Assembly: GCF_004298145.1 (NCBI RefSeq)
Contig: NZ_SCRH01000047.1
Coordinates: 1-64,000, forward strand
Source: Mycobacterium sp.
Lineage (GTDB): Bacteria; Actinomycetota; Actinomycetes; Mycobacteriales; Mycobacteriaceae
Direction: 5' to 3'
DNA: 64,000 bases
Shown: positions 1 through 7,335 of the stretch, piece after piece
How the letters are laid out: each line of letters starts with the position of its first letter
Position numbering within the stretch: position 1 is the first letter of the stretch
Translations under genes and position numbers: made by a program
Notes under the pieces: generated by a model
Seen by the model: the letters and a program-made list of their open reading frames with translations, nothing else
The model's database searches: none
Told to the model about the DNA's origin: nothing

Positions 1-110
1 CGATGGGTTCATTAACAGCCACCACCCGAACCCTGGGGCAGAAGTGTCACCACCAAAACCGCCCAAACTATCACCGATGTCCTGACACAGAACTGTCACC
101 GATGTCTTGG
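1..110. mobile_element. possible end of an IS481-like insertion sequence (remnant)
   Basis: No complete gene is visible here. An 11-base direct repeat, TCACCGATGTC, occurs at 71-81 and 96-106 with a 25-base period. The first 86 bases are open in one frame and end in a stop (reads ...INSHHPNPGAEVSPP...), which could be the tail of a transposase truncated by the window edge. Repeated TGTCACCGATGTC sequences flanking mycobacterial IS481-family elements are recalled, not checked. It could equally be ordinary intergenic DNA with a chance repeat. Confidence 0.3.
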
Positions 111-277
111 TAGATGACAAGGTCAAATCTCGGTTCACGATGATTAAAAGTCCCCGGACAAACGGGGTGGGGGTCCTGCGCAACCGGATCCTGGATCGGG
201 AGATCAGGATGCGCCGATCGCCGGCGCGGGCCGGATCGACGGTCCCGTGCCCACCGCCGGGCGTGGGATCATTTGGC

Positions 278-1450
278 ATGGCCATTCGCGAGGAGCCGGT
301 CGACCTGCCCGACATGCGGGTGAGCGCCGGGCGGCCGTTTGGCATCTACGTGCATGTGCCGTTCTGCGTAACACGTTGCGGCTATTGTGATTTCAACACC
401 TACACCCCGGCGGAGCTGGGGGGCGTCAATCCCGACGCCTGGCTGAGCGCGCTGGGGACGGAACTGAAACTGGCGTCCGCGCGGCTACAAGCGCCGCCGG
501 TGAACACCGTGTTCGTCGGAGGCGGGACGCCCTCGCTGCTCGGCGGCGCCCGCCTGGTGACGCTGCTGGACATGGTGCGCGAGCACTTTCCGCTGGCAGC
601 AGATGCCGAGATCACCACCGAGGCCAACCCCGAGTCGGCCTGGCCGGACCTCTTCGACGCCATCCGAGCGGCCGGCTACACCCGGGTGTCCCTGGGGATG
701 CAATCGGTGGCGCCGCGGGTGTTGGGGGTCCTCGACCGCATTCACACACCGAACCGATCGGCCGCCGCCGCACGCGAGGCGCTGGCCGCGGGATTCGAGC
801 ACGTCAGCCTTGATCTGATTTATGGAACTCCGGGGGAGTCCGACGACGACCTGCTGCGGTCGGTCGACACGGCTATCGCCACCGGCGTCGATCACGTCTC
901 CGCGTATGCGCTGGTGGTCGAGGAAGGCACCGCCCTGGCCCGGCGAGTGCGGCGCGGTGAACTGGCCGCTCCCGACGACGACGTGCTGGCGCACCGCTAT
1001 GAATTGGTCGACACGCGACTCTCCGAGGCCGGCATGTCCTGGTACGAAGTTTCCAACTGGTCGCGCCCGGGTGGTGAATGCCGGCACAACCTCGGCTACT
1101 GGGATGGCGGGCAGTGGTGGGGAGCGGGACCGGGCGCGCACGGGTTCGTCGGCACCACCCGCTGGTGGAATGTCAAGCACCCCAACGCATATGCCGAGCG
1201 GTTGTCGGCGGCCGCGCTGCCGGTGGCGGGATTCGAGGAGCTCGGCGCCGAGACGTTGCACACCGAAGACGTGTTGTTGAAAGTCCGTCTGCGCCAAGGG
1301 CTTCCGGTAAGTGTGTTGAGTTCCGCCGAGCGGGAACGCGCCCAGGGCCTAGGTGCCGATGGTTTGTTGGTGTCCGGCGGCGACCGCTTCGTCCTCACTC
1401 CGCGCGGACGGTTGTTGGCCGACGCGGTGGTGAGGACGCTGCTGGGTTAG
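278..1450 (+). CDS. hemW: HemW, heme chaperone / radical SAM protein
   Basis: About 390 aa. The radical-SAM signature CxxxCxxC is present (CVTRCGYC) close to the N-terminus, followed by GGGTPS and the HemW/HemN-like core and C-terminal domain (GGQWWGAGPGAHG). It is strongly similar to M. tuberculosis Rv2388c, long annotated as HemN, but belongs to the HemW group, which binds heme and is thought to deliver it to respiratory enzymes. The reading frame stays open back to 107. ATG 278 was chosen because conserved-looking sequence starts there; ATG 314 is an alternative that gives almost the M. tuberculosis length. It is convergent with the permease gene, with 4 bases between the stops. The hemW-permease-mbtI order matches M. 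tuberculosis. Confidence 0.93.
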   Translation: MAIREEPVDLPDMRVSAGRPFGIYVHVPFCVTRCGYCDFNTYTPAELGGVNPDAWLSALGTELKLASARLQAPPVNTVFVGGGTPSLLGGARLVTLLDMVREHFPLAADAEITTEANPESAWPDLFDAIRAAGYTRVSLGMQSVAPRVLGVLDRIHTPNRSAAAAREALAAGFEHVSLDLIYGTPGESDDDLLRSVDTAIATGVDHVSAYALVVEEGTALARRVRRGELAAPDDDVLAHRYELVDTRLSEAGMSWYEVSNWSRPGGECRHNLGYWDGGQWWGAGPGAHGFVGTTRWWNVKHPNAYAERLSAAALPVAGFEELGAETLHTEDVLLKVRLRQGLPVSVLSSAERERAQGLGADGLLVSGGDRFVLTPRGRLLADAVVRTLLG

Positions 1451-1454
1451 GTCG

Positions 1455-2690
1455 CTAGGTCGCTGGGAACCAGTGCCCGACAATGCGGACGATCTCGATA
1501 TAGAGCGGGATTCCGATGGTGACGTTGTAGGAGAACGTCAGACCCAGTGAGGCGGCCAGCGGCAGGGTCGGGCTGGCCTCCGGGATTGCCAGACGCTGGA
1601 CCGCCGGGACCGCGATGTAGGACGACGCGCCGCACAATACCGCGAACAGCACGTATGTTCCCGGCTTGAAGTCGGTGTGGGTGAGGTAGGCGTAGGTGTG
1701 GGCGGTGATGATCCCCAGCGTTGCGAAGATGTTTGGCGCCAGCAGACCGAAGACGATAAATCCGGGGCCCGCCGAGCGCAGGTCCTTCAGCTTGCGGGAG
1801 GCCGTCATGCCCATCTCGAGCAGGAATAGGCAGAGCACGCCCTGGAATGCCAACACGAAGAACTTGTCGTCGGCGGCAACGACCTTTTCGCCTTGCAGAC
1901 CACTGACGAGGCCGATGATGATTCCGCCGAACAGAAGGACCAGCCCGGGGTTGAGGAAAACCTCTTGCATGAGCTCGCGGGAGAAGAAGGGCGGTTTCTT
2001 GCCTCCCGGGGTTCGGTCGGCCTCCCAGTCCGGATGGTCGAGCCTTTCCATCGAGAGCTCCAGCTCCTGCTCGATGCCGCGTTCGTGCTCGGCCTCAAGG
2101 CTTTGGCCATGCGGGGGCATTGCCGCGGTACCGGGACCGACTCCGACCTTGACCGGTGGCGTGTAGCCGGCCTCGTTGGGCATGTACCCCGCCGAGTCCA
2201 TGCCCCGATGCCGCAGTCGCGCTACCAGATACAGCGCCACCAGACAGCCGGGAACCTCCATGACGGCCAGCATGACCGGCATGTAGGCATCGAATACCAG
2301 GTTGACGGCGGCCAGGACGGCCACGCAGGTGGCGAATGTTCCGGCCGAATCCGAGCCGTAATAACCGGCGACCGTCGCCCGGTCGACACTCTTAAGTGAG
2401 GTCAGCCAGGTCAGCAACAGGTAGGCGATGCAGCCGATCACGAAGTTGAGCACGAAGCCCACCACCATGAATCCGACAATGGCCCCGACGCTGGAGGCGT
2501 TGACGTTGGCGAGTTCCTCACCTCCGTGCCAGCCGATGGCCAGCAGCAGGTACATGGTCAACCCCTGGTAGATGACGTAGGGGAATTCGAACCGCACCTT
2601 CAGGACGGGGATCAGAAACCCGAAGTAGAAAAACAGCAGCAGCGGCTTGAAGAGGTTGTGGGTGAAGTTATGCCAGAACTCTTGCAGCAT
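1455..2690 (-). CDS. SbtA-like sodium-dependent bicarbonate transporter family permease (Rv2387 homologue)
   Basis: About 411 aa with roughly ten hydrophobic segments in two halves, joined by a polar linker of about 80 residues rich in Glu, Pro and Gly (around residues 175-255). The two-half fold and segments such as GYYGSDSAGTFATC match the SbtA/DUF897 permease family, known in cyanobacteria for Na+/bicarbonate symport. The substrate in mycobacteria is not established. ATG 2690 was chosen over the longer open frame to 2753 because GGAGG lies 5 bases before it. The gene sits between hemW and mbtI, as Rv2387 does in M. tuberculosis. Confidence 0.85.
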   Translation of the reverse strand: MLQEFWHNFTHNLFKPLLLFFYFGFLIPVLKVRFEFPYVIYQGLTMYLLLAIGWHGGEELANVNASSVGAIVGFMVVGFVLNFVIGCIAYLLLTWLTSLKSVDRATVAGYYGSDSAGTFATCVAVLAAVNLVFDAYMPVMLAVMEVPGCLVALYLVARLRHRGMDSAGYMPNEAGYTPPVKVGVGPGTAAMPPHGQSLEAEHERGIEQELELSMERLDHPDWEADRTPGGKKPPFFSRELMQEVFLNPGLVLLFGGIIIGLVSGLQGEKVVAADDKFFVLAFQGVLCLFLLEMGMTASRKLKDLRSAGPGFIVFGLLAPNIFATLGIITAHTYAYLTHTDFKPGTYVLFAVLCGASSYIAVPAVQRLAIPEASPTLPLAASLGLTFSYNVTIGIPLYIEIVRIVGHWFPAT

Positions 2691-2969
2691 CGATGCCTCC
2701 GTTGTTTGGGCCCGTGATCTACGGGGAGCACCGTCGCAAAGCGCGGCAACCACGAAACATCCCGAGGATCGTCAAGAACCTAACGCCGACGGTGCCGCCC
2801 TGCCACTCGAGAGCAAAGTGGCGAAATCCGGCCCACCGCGCGTCCTTGTCGCGGTATCGGTGCAGGTCGAAGCGATTCTGGCGAGACGGAATCCGTCGTT
2901 CGACGACCAGGCGGTGGGAGTGAGTCTGATGTGAATGTGCTGTGCATTTACTGTGTAGTCAATAATGGA
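2691..2969. other. intergenic region
   Basis: This stretch separates the permease promoter from a small minus-strand gene. Short open frames on both strands lack convincing ribosome sites or recognisable sequence. The permease promoter must lie at its left end, but no clear -10/-35 pair was identified. Confidence 0.5.
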
Positions 2970-3182
2970 TCAGCGGGTGGCCCAGTTAAGGGAGGGCCTG
3001 ACCCCGGCTCCCTTTTTTCGGTGGGTCACCGACAGCCAGGCCGATGGCGAGTAGTGCGTCGTGATTTCCTCGAAACCGTCGATGCGCGAAACCGAAAGCA
3101 CACCGGTCTGTTGATTGATTTCGAGCTCGTCGCCTTCGCTCGCATGGACTTCCTCGCCATTGGAAAGCCGGATGATGAACAC
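2970..3182 (-). CDS. small conserved-looking hypothetical protein (70 aa)
   Basis: The protein begins with strand-forming sequence (FIIRLSNGEEVHASEGDE) and continues LEINQQTGVLSVSRIDGF, ending with a basic tail. The frame is open to 3350, but GTG 3182 is preceded by GGAGG at six bases' distance, the best ribosome site in the frame, and the protein-like composition starts there. No enzymatic motif, signal peptide or membrane segment is seen. It is probably a small beta-rich cytosolic protein and the function is unknown. It is transcribed away from mbtI. Confidence 0.6.
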   Translation of the reverse strand: MFIIRLSNGEEVHASEGDELEINQQTGVLSVSRIDGFEEITTHYSPSAWLSVTHRKKGAGVRPSLNWATR

Positions 3183-3501
3183 GTTGTTCCTCCAATCCAG
3201 CGGATCCAGGCGGGCGGGCAGTGGTGCTAAGACGAGTCTCGCGGCCAGGGCCGCTCGTTGCGCAACCACGACGTAAACGGTTGGGAAACGTTCGAAGTGG
3301 CGAGCCTCACAGATGGGCGGTGCCGACCGGTCCGCGGCAACCGGCGGCACCTCGCCTAGCTGCGCGAACGCGGCGGCCGGGCCGACGCGTCGAGGTGTTC
3401 CGGCGGGTGACCTCGGATCGGATCGGGCTTTAACTCCGAGGGAGTTTTAGCTGAATGCGCGAATCAGGGGCAACTCGATGGGATCGGTTGCGCACAGCTA
3501 C
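3183..3501. other. intergenic region between the small hypothetical gene and mbtI
   Basis: There is no supported gene in this stretch. It must hold the divergent promoters of the 70-aa gene (leftward) and mbtI (rightward). The only recognisable site is the iron box at its right end, listed separately. Confidence 0.5.
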
Positions 3502-3526
3502 ATAGGTTAGGCTACATTTACTAACC
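3502..3526 (+). promoter_or_regulatory. IdeR-type iron box in the mbtI promoter
   Basis: Positions 3502-3520 (ATAGGTTAGGCTACATTTA) match 14 of 19 bases of the mycobacterial IdeR consensus TTAGGTTAGGCTAACCTAA. The left half is intact and the right half is weak. A second arrangement is also visible: GGTTAG (3505-3510) and CTAACC (3521-3526) form perfect six-base arms. The box ends directly at the GTG of mbtI, so iron-loaded IdeR bound here would be expected to block transcription. IdeR control of mbtI is established in M. tuberculosis; here it is inferred from the sequence. Confidence 0.8.
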
Positions 3527-4879
3527 GTGACCGAGGTCAGCGTCGAGACAAGTCCCGCCGGCTCTGCATCGCCGTCGTTCCCCCTCCCCGTCCATATCGA
3601 CCCGGCGGACCTGGCGGCCGAACTGGCCGTGGTGCTGTCCGAGCGCGTCGGGGAGGAGTATCTGCTCTACGAGCGCGGCGGTGAATGGGTCCTGGCCACC
3701 GGTGTGCGCGCCATGATCGAGCTGGACAGCGACGAGCTGCGGGTGATCCGCGATGGTGTGATTCAGCGCCAACAGTGGTCGGGGAGACCCGGGCCGACGC
3801 TGGGTGAAGCCATCGACCGGCTGTTGTTGGAAACAGACCAACTCTTCGGCTGGATCGCCTTCGAATTCGGGGTCTATCGCTACGGGCTGCAACAGCGCCT
3901 GGCGCCGGGAACTCCGTTGGCCCGGGTGTTTTGGCCCCACGGTCGCATTGTGGTGTCCCGGGAGGCGGTCCGTCTGTTCGATGCGTCGGCCGACCACCGT
4001 GACGTGGTGCTGGGCGTGCTCGGCGACGGTGTGCCCGCTCTCCGCGACGCATCAGCGGTCGACGTCGTCGCCGACCCCTCGGACTACCGCGATCGGGTGG
4101 CGTCGGCCGTAGGAGAGATCGTGGCGGGCCGCTACCACAAGGTGATCCTTTCCCGCTCTCTCGAAGTGCCTTTCGCGCTCGATTTCCCGTCCACCTACCG
4201 GCTGGCCCGTCGGCACAACACCCCCGTACGGTCGTTTCTGCTGCGGCTGGGCGGAACCCGTGCCGTGGGCTACAGCCCCGAACTGGTCGCTGCGGTTTGT
4301 CGCGACGGCGTCGTGGTGACCGAGCCGCTGGCGGGCACCCGCGCGCTCGGTCGTGGCGCGCTGCGTGACCGCGAGGCTCGCGACGACCTGGAGTCGAACT
4401 CCAAAGAGATTGTCGAGCACGCGATTTCGGTGCGGAGCTCGCTGCGAGAGATGACCGAGATCGCCGAGCCAGGCACCGCGGTCGTCACCGATTTCATGAC
4501 GGTGCGGGAACGAGGGAGCGTGCAGCACCTCGGATCCACGGTCAGTGGGCGCCTGGGTACGTCGAACGACCGGATGGATGCGCTGGAAGCGCTGTTCCCG
4601 GCGGTCACGGCGTCGGGCATTCCGAAAGCGGGCGGAGTCGAAGCGATCATGCGCCTCGACGAAGGACCGCGTGGGCTGTATTCGGGTGCGGTCGTGATGA
4701 TTTCAGCCGACGGCGGGTTGGATGCGGCGCTGACGCTGCGCGCGGCCTACGAGCGTGACGGTAAGACCTGGTTGCGGGCAGGTGCCGGCATCATCGAAGA
4801 GTCCACGCCCGAGCGCGAATTCGAAGAGACATGCGAGAAGCTGTCCACGCTCGCGCCGTATCTGATCGCGCGCCAGTAG
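3527..4879 (+). CDS. mbtI: MbtI, salicylate synthase for mycobactin
   Basis: 450 aa, the same length as M. tuberculosis MbtI (Rv2386c). It is a chorismate-utilising enzyme that converts chorismate through isochorismate to salicylate, the first step of mycobactin siderophore synthesis. Family motifs are intact: YHKVILSR with the catalytic lysine, GTRALGRG, DLESNSKEIVEHAISVR, FPAVTASGIPK and GAGIIEESTPEREFEET. The GTG start at 3527 gives the M. tuberculosis length and follows the iron box without a gap, so the mRNA may be nearly leaderless. No other mycobactin (mbt) gene lies in the window, so the mbtA-H cluster must be elsewhere or absent. Confidence 0.96.
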   Translation: MTEVSVETSPAGSASPSFPLPVHIDPADLAAELAVVLSERVGEEYLLYERGGEWVLATGVRAMIELDSDELRVIRDGVIQRQQWSGRPGPTLGEAIDRLLLETDQLFGWIAFEFGVYRYGLQQRLAPGTPLARVFWPHGRIVVSREAVRLFDASADHRDVVLGVLGDGVPALRDASAVDVVADPSDYRDRVASAVGEIVAGRYHKVILSRSLEVPFALDFPSTYRLARRHNTPVRSFLLRLGGTRAVGYSPELVAAVCRDGVVVTEPLAGTRALGRGALRDREARDDLESNSKEIVEHAISVRSSLREMTEIAEPGTAVVTDFMTVRERGSVQHLGSTVSGRLGTSNDRMDALEALFPAVTASGIPKAGGVEAIMRLDEGPRGLYSGAVVMISADGGLDAALTLRAAYERDGKTWLRAGAGIIEESTPEREFEETCEKLSTLAPYLIARQ

Positions 4880-5043
4880 CCGCCTGATCGCCTGCCGGCC
4901 CTGGTAGCCGGTCGCCTGGTCACGATTCGGCCGTAGGGACCTTCGGCCCTATTTGGCGACGACTGCGGCGTGGCATCTTTATGTAACCGCATGACACAGT
5001 AATATTGCGTGTTACTGGCCATCACAGATAACTGGGAGGTTCC
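4880..5043. promoter_or_regulatory. intergenic region with the probable desA1-like promoter
   Basis: This 164-base gap becomes AT-rich after about 4970 (ATCTTTATGTAACC...AGTAATATTG). Such a shift fits a promoter for the desaturase gene, which has AACTGGGAGGTTCC just before its GTG. No precise -10/-35 assignment is possible by eye. Confidence 0.4.
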
Positions 5044-6060
5044 GTGTCCAAGGACCTGACTAACCTGCAGCTACTGCAGGAGCTCGAGCCGGTGGTCGAG
5101 CGCCTGCTCAACCGCCACCTCTCGATGTTCAAGGAATGGAACCCACACGATTACGTTCCCTGGTCGGACGGCAAAAACTTCCACGCATTGAACGGCCAGG
5201 ACTGGGAGCCCGGGCAGACCCAGTTGCCCGACGTCGCGCAGGTGGCGATGGTCCAAAACCTGCTGACGGAGGACAATTTGCCGTCCTATCATCGCGAGAT
5301 CGCGATGAACTTCAGCATGGACGGTCCGTGGGGGCAGTGGGTGAATCGGTGGACCTCGGAGGAGGCCCGACACAGCACCGCGTTGCGCGATTACCTCGTC
5401 GTCACCCGCACCGTCGACCCGGTGGAGTTGGAAAAGCTACGGCTCGAGCAAATGACCAGAGGCTTCAGCCCCGGGCAGAACCAGCAGGGTGATATGTTTG
5501 CTGAGAGTCTGTTCGACTCGGTCATGTATGTCTCGTTCCAGGAATTGGCCACCCGGGTCTCGCACCGCAACACCGGCAAAGTCAGTAACGACACCATCGC
5601 CGAGCAGCTGATGGCCAGGGTGTCGCATGACGAGAACCTGCACATGATCTTCTACCGGGACGTGAGTGCGGCGGGCCTGGACATCGCACCCAATCAAGCG
5701 ATGAAGTCGGTGCATCGGATTCTGCGCAACTTCAGGATGCCCGGATTCACGGTGCCCGAGTTTCGGCGTAAGGCGGTCATCATTGCCGTCGGCGGTGTCT
5801 ATGACCCGCGCATTCATCTTGACGAAGTGGTCATGCCGGTATTGAAGAAGTGGCGCATCTTTGAACGCGAAGACATTACCGGCGAGGCCGCCCGGATGCG
5901 CGACGACCTCGCGCTACTGGTCAAGGAACTCCAGGACGCCTCCGAAAAATTCGACGAATCCAAGCAGCGCTACCTCGAACGCGAGGCGCGCAGGACCGAG
6001 AAGATCACCGCCAGCAAAGTGCTTAAAACGAAGGGCACATTAACGCTGAGTGGACACTGA
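5044..6060 (+). CDS. DesA1-like acyl-ACP desaturase (soluble diiron)
   Basis: 338 aa with long stretches nearly identical to M. tuberculosis DesA1 (Rv0824c), such as VAQVAMVQNL, EDNLPSYHREIAMN and YDPRIHLDEVVMPVLKKWRIF. Both diiron motifs are visible: SEEARH and the later HDENLH. DesA1 introduces a double bond into long acyl-ACP chains during mycolic acid synthesis. GTG 5044 has GGGAGG seven bases upstream. M. tuberculosis desA1 is not next to mbtI, so this is either a relocated orthologue or an extra paralogue. The C-terminal 60 residues diverge most. Confidence 0.88.
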   Translation: MSKDLTNLQLLQELEPVVERLLNRHLSMFKEWNPHDYVPWSDGKNFHALNGQDWEPGQTQLPDVAQVAMVQNLLTEDNLPSYHREIAMNFSMDGPWGQWVNRWTSEEARHSTALRDYLVVTRTVDPVELEKLRLEQMTRGFSPGQNQQGDMFAESLFDSVMYVSFQELATRVSHRNTGKVSNDTIAEQLMARVSHDENLHMIFYRDVSAAGLDIAPNQAMKSVHRILRNFRMPGFTVPEFRRKAVIIAVGGVYDPRIHLDEVVMPVLKKWRIFEREDITGEAARMRDDLALLVKELQDASEKFDESKQRYLEREARRTEKITASKVLKTKGTLTLSGH

Positions 6061-6216
6061 GTATGGTTGTGCGCAGGCCAGGGCAATAGCTGACCCCACA
6101 GGTAGACCTAATTCTCAATGTCTACTAAACGGTTGGTAGCGAATATCGGCCATTCTCATGTTTTTTCCCGGTGCGGCGCTTAGCATCTGTCCCAACTTCA
6201 ACGGGATGGAGTATTC
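6061..6216. promoter_or_regulatory. intergenic region with an 18-base imperfect palindrome
   Basis: Positions 6122-6139 read CTACTAAACGGTTGGTAG, an inverted repeat pairing at 7 of 9 positions per arm, of a size typical for TetR-type dimers. It lies about 78 bases before the GTG of a small candidate secreted peptide. There is no other signal in this gap. The regulator is unknown. Confidence 0.4.
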
Positions 6217-6336
6217 GTGTCTGGTCTTAAATCGAAAGTCATTCTTGCCGTGATGCTGGCGTTCACTTTCCCCACGGCCGCGAGCTGTGTGGCGACTGTC
6301 GGATGCGAGCCTGCCCTTACTTGCACCCTGGGTTAG
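6217..6336 (+). CDS. candidate small secreted cysteine-containing peptide (39 aa)
   Basis: GTG 6217 opens a frame that ends at TAG 6334-6336. The product starts MSGLKSKVILAVMLAFTFP, a basic start followed by a hydrophobic core as in a signal peptide. It then has a short tail with three cysteines (SCVATVGCEPALTCTLG). GGATGGAG precedes the start at a plausible distance. Cleavage after ...TAAS would leave only about 17 residues. It is too short for composition tests and has no recognised homologue, so it may be a chance open frame; the signal-like N-terminus and the upstream palindrome are the reasons to keep it. Confidence 0.35.
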   Translation: MSGLKSKVILAVMLAFTFPTAASCVATVGCEPALTCTLG

Positions 6337-6406
6337 CAGCCGAATGTCTTGAGTTGCGCGCTCACGGCGCGAGGCGGCCGAGGACAATCCCGAAAGCCAC
6401 AGCCGC

Positions 6407-7321
6407 TCAGGCCGACGAGCTCGACTCCAGATAGTCCGCCAAGATGCGGCTCACCAGCGACTCGATATTGGCTTCGATCGACGATGCGAGCGTGGCGGTG
6501 ACCGTTGCCACCGCTTGAGTCCGGAAGCGCACCAGCATGGTGATCAGCTCGGCGATTTCGGCATCGGCCGGCAGCGGCTCGCCGGGCTTGATGCGGTCCA
6601 GCACGTGTTCGGCACCCGCGCGCACCAACAAGTCGCTGATCTTGTCGATCTCCGGAACAATCTGCTCGTGCAGGTCGATGAGCTTGTCGAATTCGACGCC
6701 ATAGCCGCGGATCTCGTTGAACGCTTCGATCAGTTTCGGGCGGGTGATGGTGGCGCGGGGCCCGTCAGTCCGGATCACCGCAAGCGCCACCAGGCGCTCG
6801 AACGCGTGCGCGTCGTCGACGAGTCGCTGTGCGTCGACCAGCAGCATGGTTTCCGGCTTCTCGGTGGTCCACGGGCCCGCGATGGCGGTTTCGAGGCCCA
6901 GCACGTCGCCGAGGTTTTTGCCTTCCTCCCACGCGCTCAGCATTTCTCGTACGTGCGCGATGGTATAGCCGCGGTCGAGCATCGAGGTGATCAGCCGCAA
7001 CCGGGTCAGGTGGGTGTCATTGAACAGCGCGATCCGCCCGACGCGCAGTGGTGGGGGCAGCAGTCCGCGGTCGCGGTAGACGCGGATGTTGCGAGTCGTG
7101 GTGCCCGCCAGCCGCGCCAGGTCGTCGATTCGGTACTCACCGGAGTTCGCGGCGCCGTGTGGGTGACGGACCGCGGCGTCGAAAAGCTGTGACACCGCGC
7201 CCTCGATGAGTTGGCGGTATTCGCGCGATTGGCGCCGCACGCGTTTGGGCGCGCGCCGCACGTTGTGCAGCACGCTGGCGATGGTGCCGGGCTCGGGTCG
7301 CGACGCACGCTCGGTTGCCAT
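6407..7321 (-). CDS. MerR-family transcriptional regulator
   Basis: About 304 aa. The DNA-binding domain is at residues 50-115: YRIDDLARLAGTTTRNIRVYRDRGLLPPPLR, then the wing and LITSMLDRGYTIAHVREML. A non-standard 35-50 residue extension precedes it. The C-terminal 190 residues are helical, without the cysteines of metal-sensing MerR proteins, so a small organic ligand is more likely. ATG 7321 lies 14 bases after the monooxygenase stop, making this the last gene of the operon. It probably controls that operon from the promoter upstream of 11746, where an inverted repeat is seen. Confidence 0.85.
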   Translation of the reverse strand: MATERASRPEPGTIASVLHNVRRAPKRVRRQSREYRQLIEGAVSQLFDAAVRHPHGAANSGEYRIDDLARLAGTTTRNIRVYRDRGLLPPPLRVGRIALFNDTHLTRLRLITSMLDRGYTIAHVREMLSAWEEGKNLGDVLGLETAIAGPWTTEKPETMLLVDAQRLVDDAHAFERLVALAVIRTDGPRATITRPKLIEAFNEIRGYGVEFDKLIDLHEQIVPEIDKISDLLVRAGAEHVLDRIKPGEPLPADAEIAELITMLVRFRTQAVATVTATLASSIEANIESLVSRILADYLESSSSA

Positions 7322-7335
7322 GTCAGTGCGGCGTC

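Noticed and set aside
107..277. Longer HemW starting at 107
   Set aside because: The extra 57 residues have no conserved look and would read through the probable promoter; the family starts much closer to the CxxxCxxC motif.
485..1297. 270-codon minus-strand frame within hemW
   Set aside because: Shadow of hemW; low-complexity Arg/Gly/Val composition and no family resemblance.
2691..2753. N-terminal extension of the SbtA-like permease
   Set aside because: The extension is polar and basic, and ATG 2690 has an excellent ribosome site that the upstream codon lacks.
6115..6387. 90-codon minus-strand frame
   Set aside because: Polar low-quality sequence opposite the palindrome and the candidate small peptide; no ribosome site.
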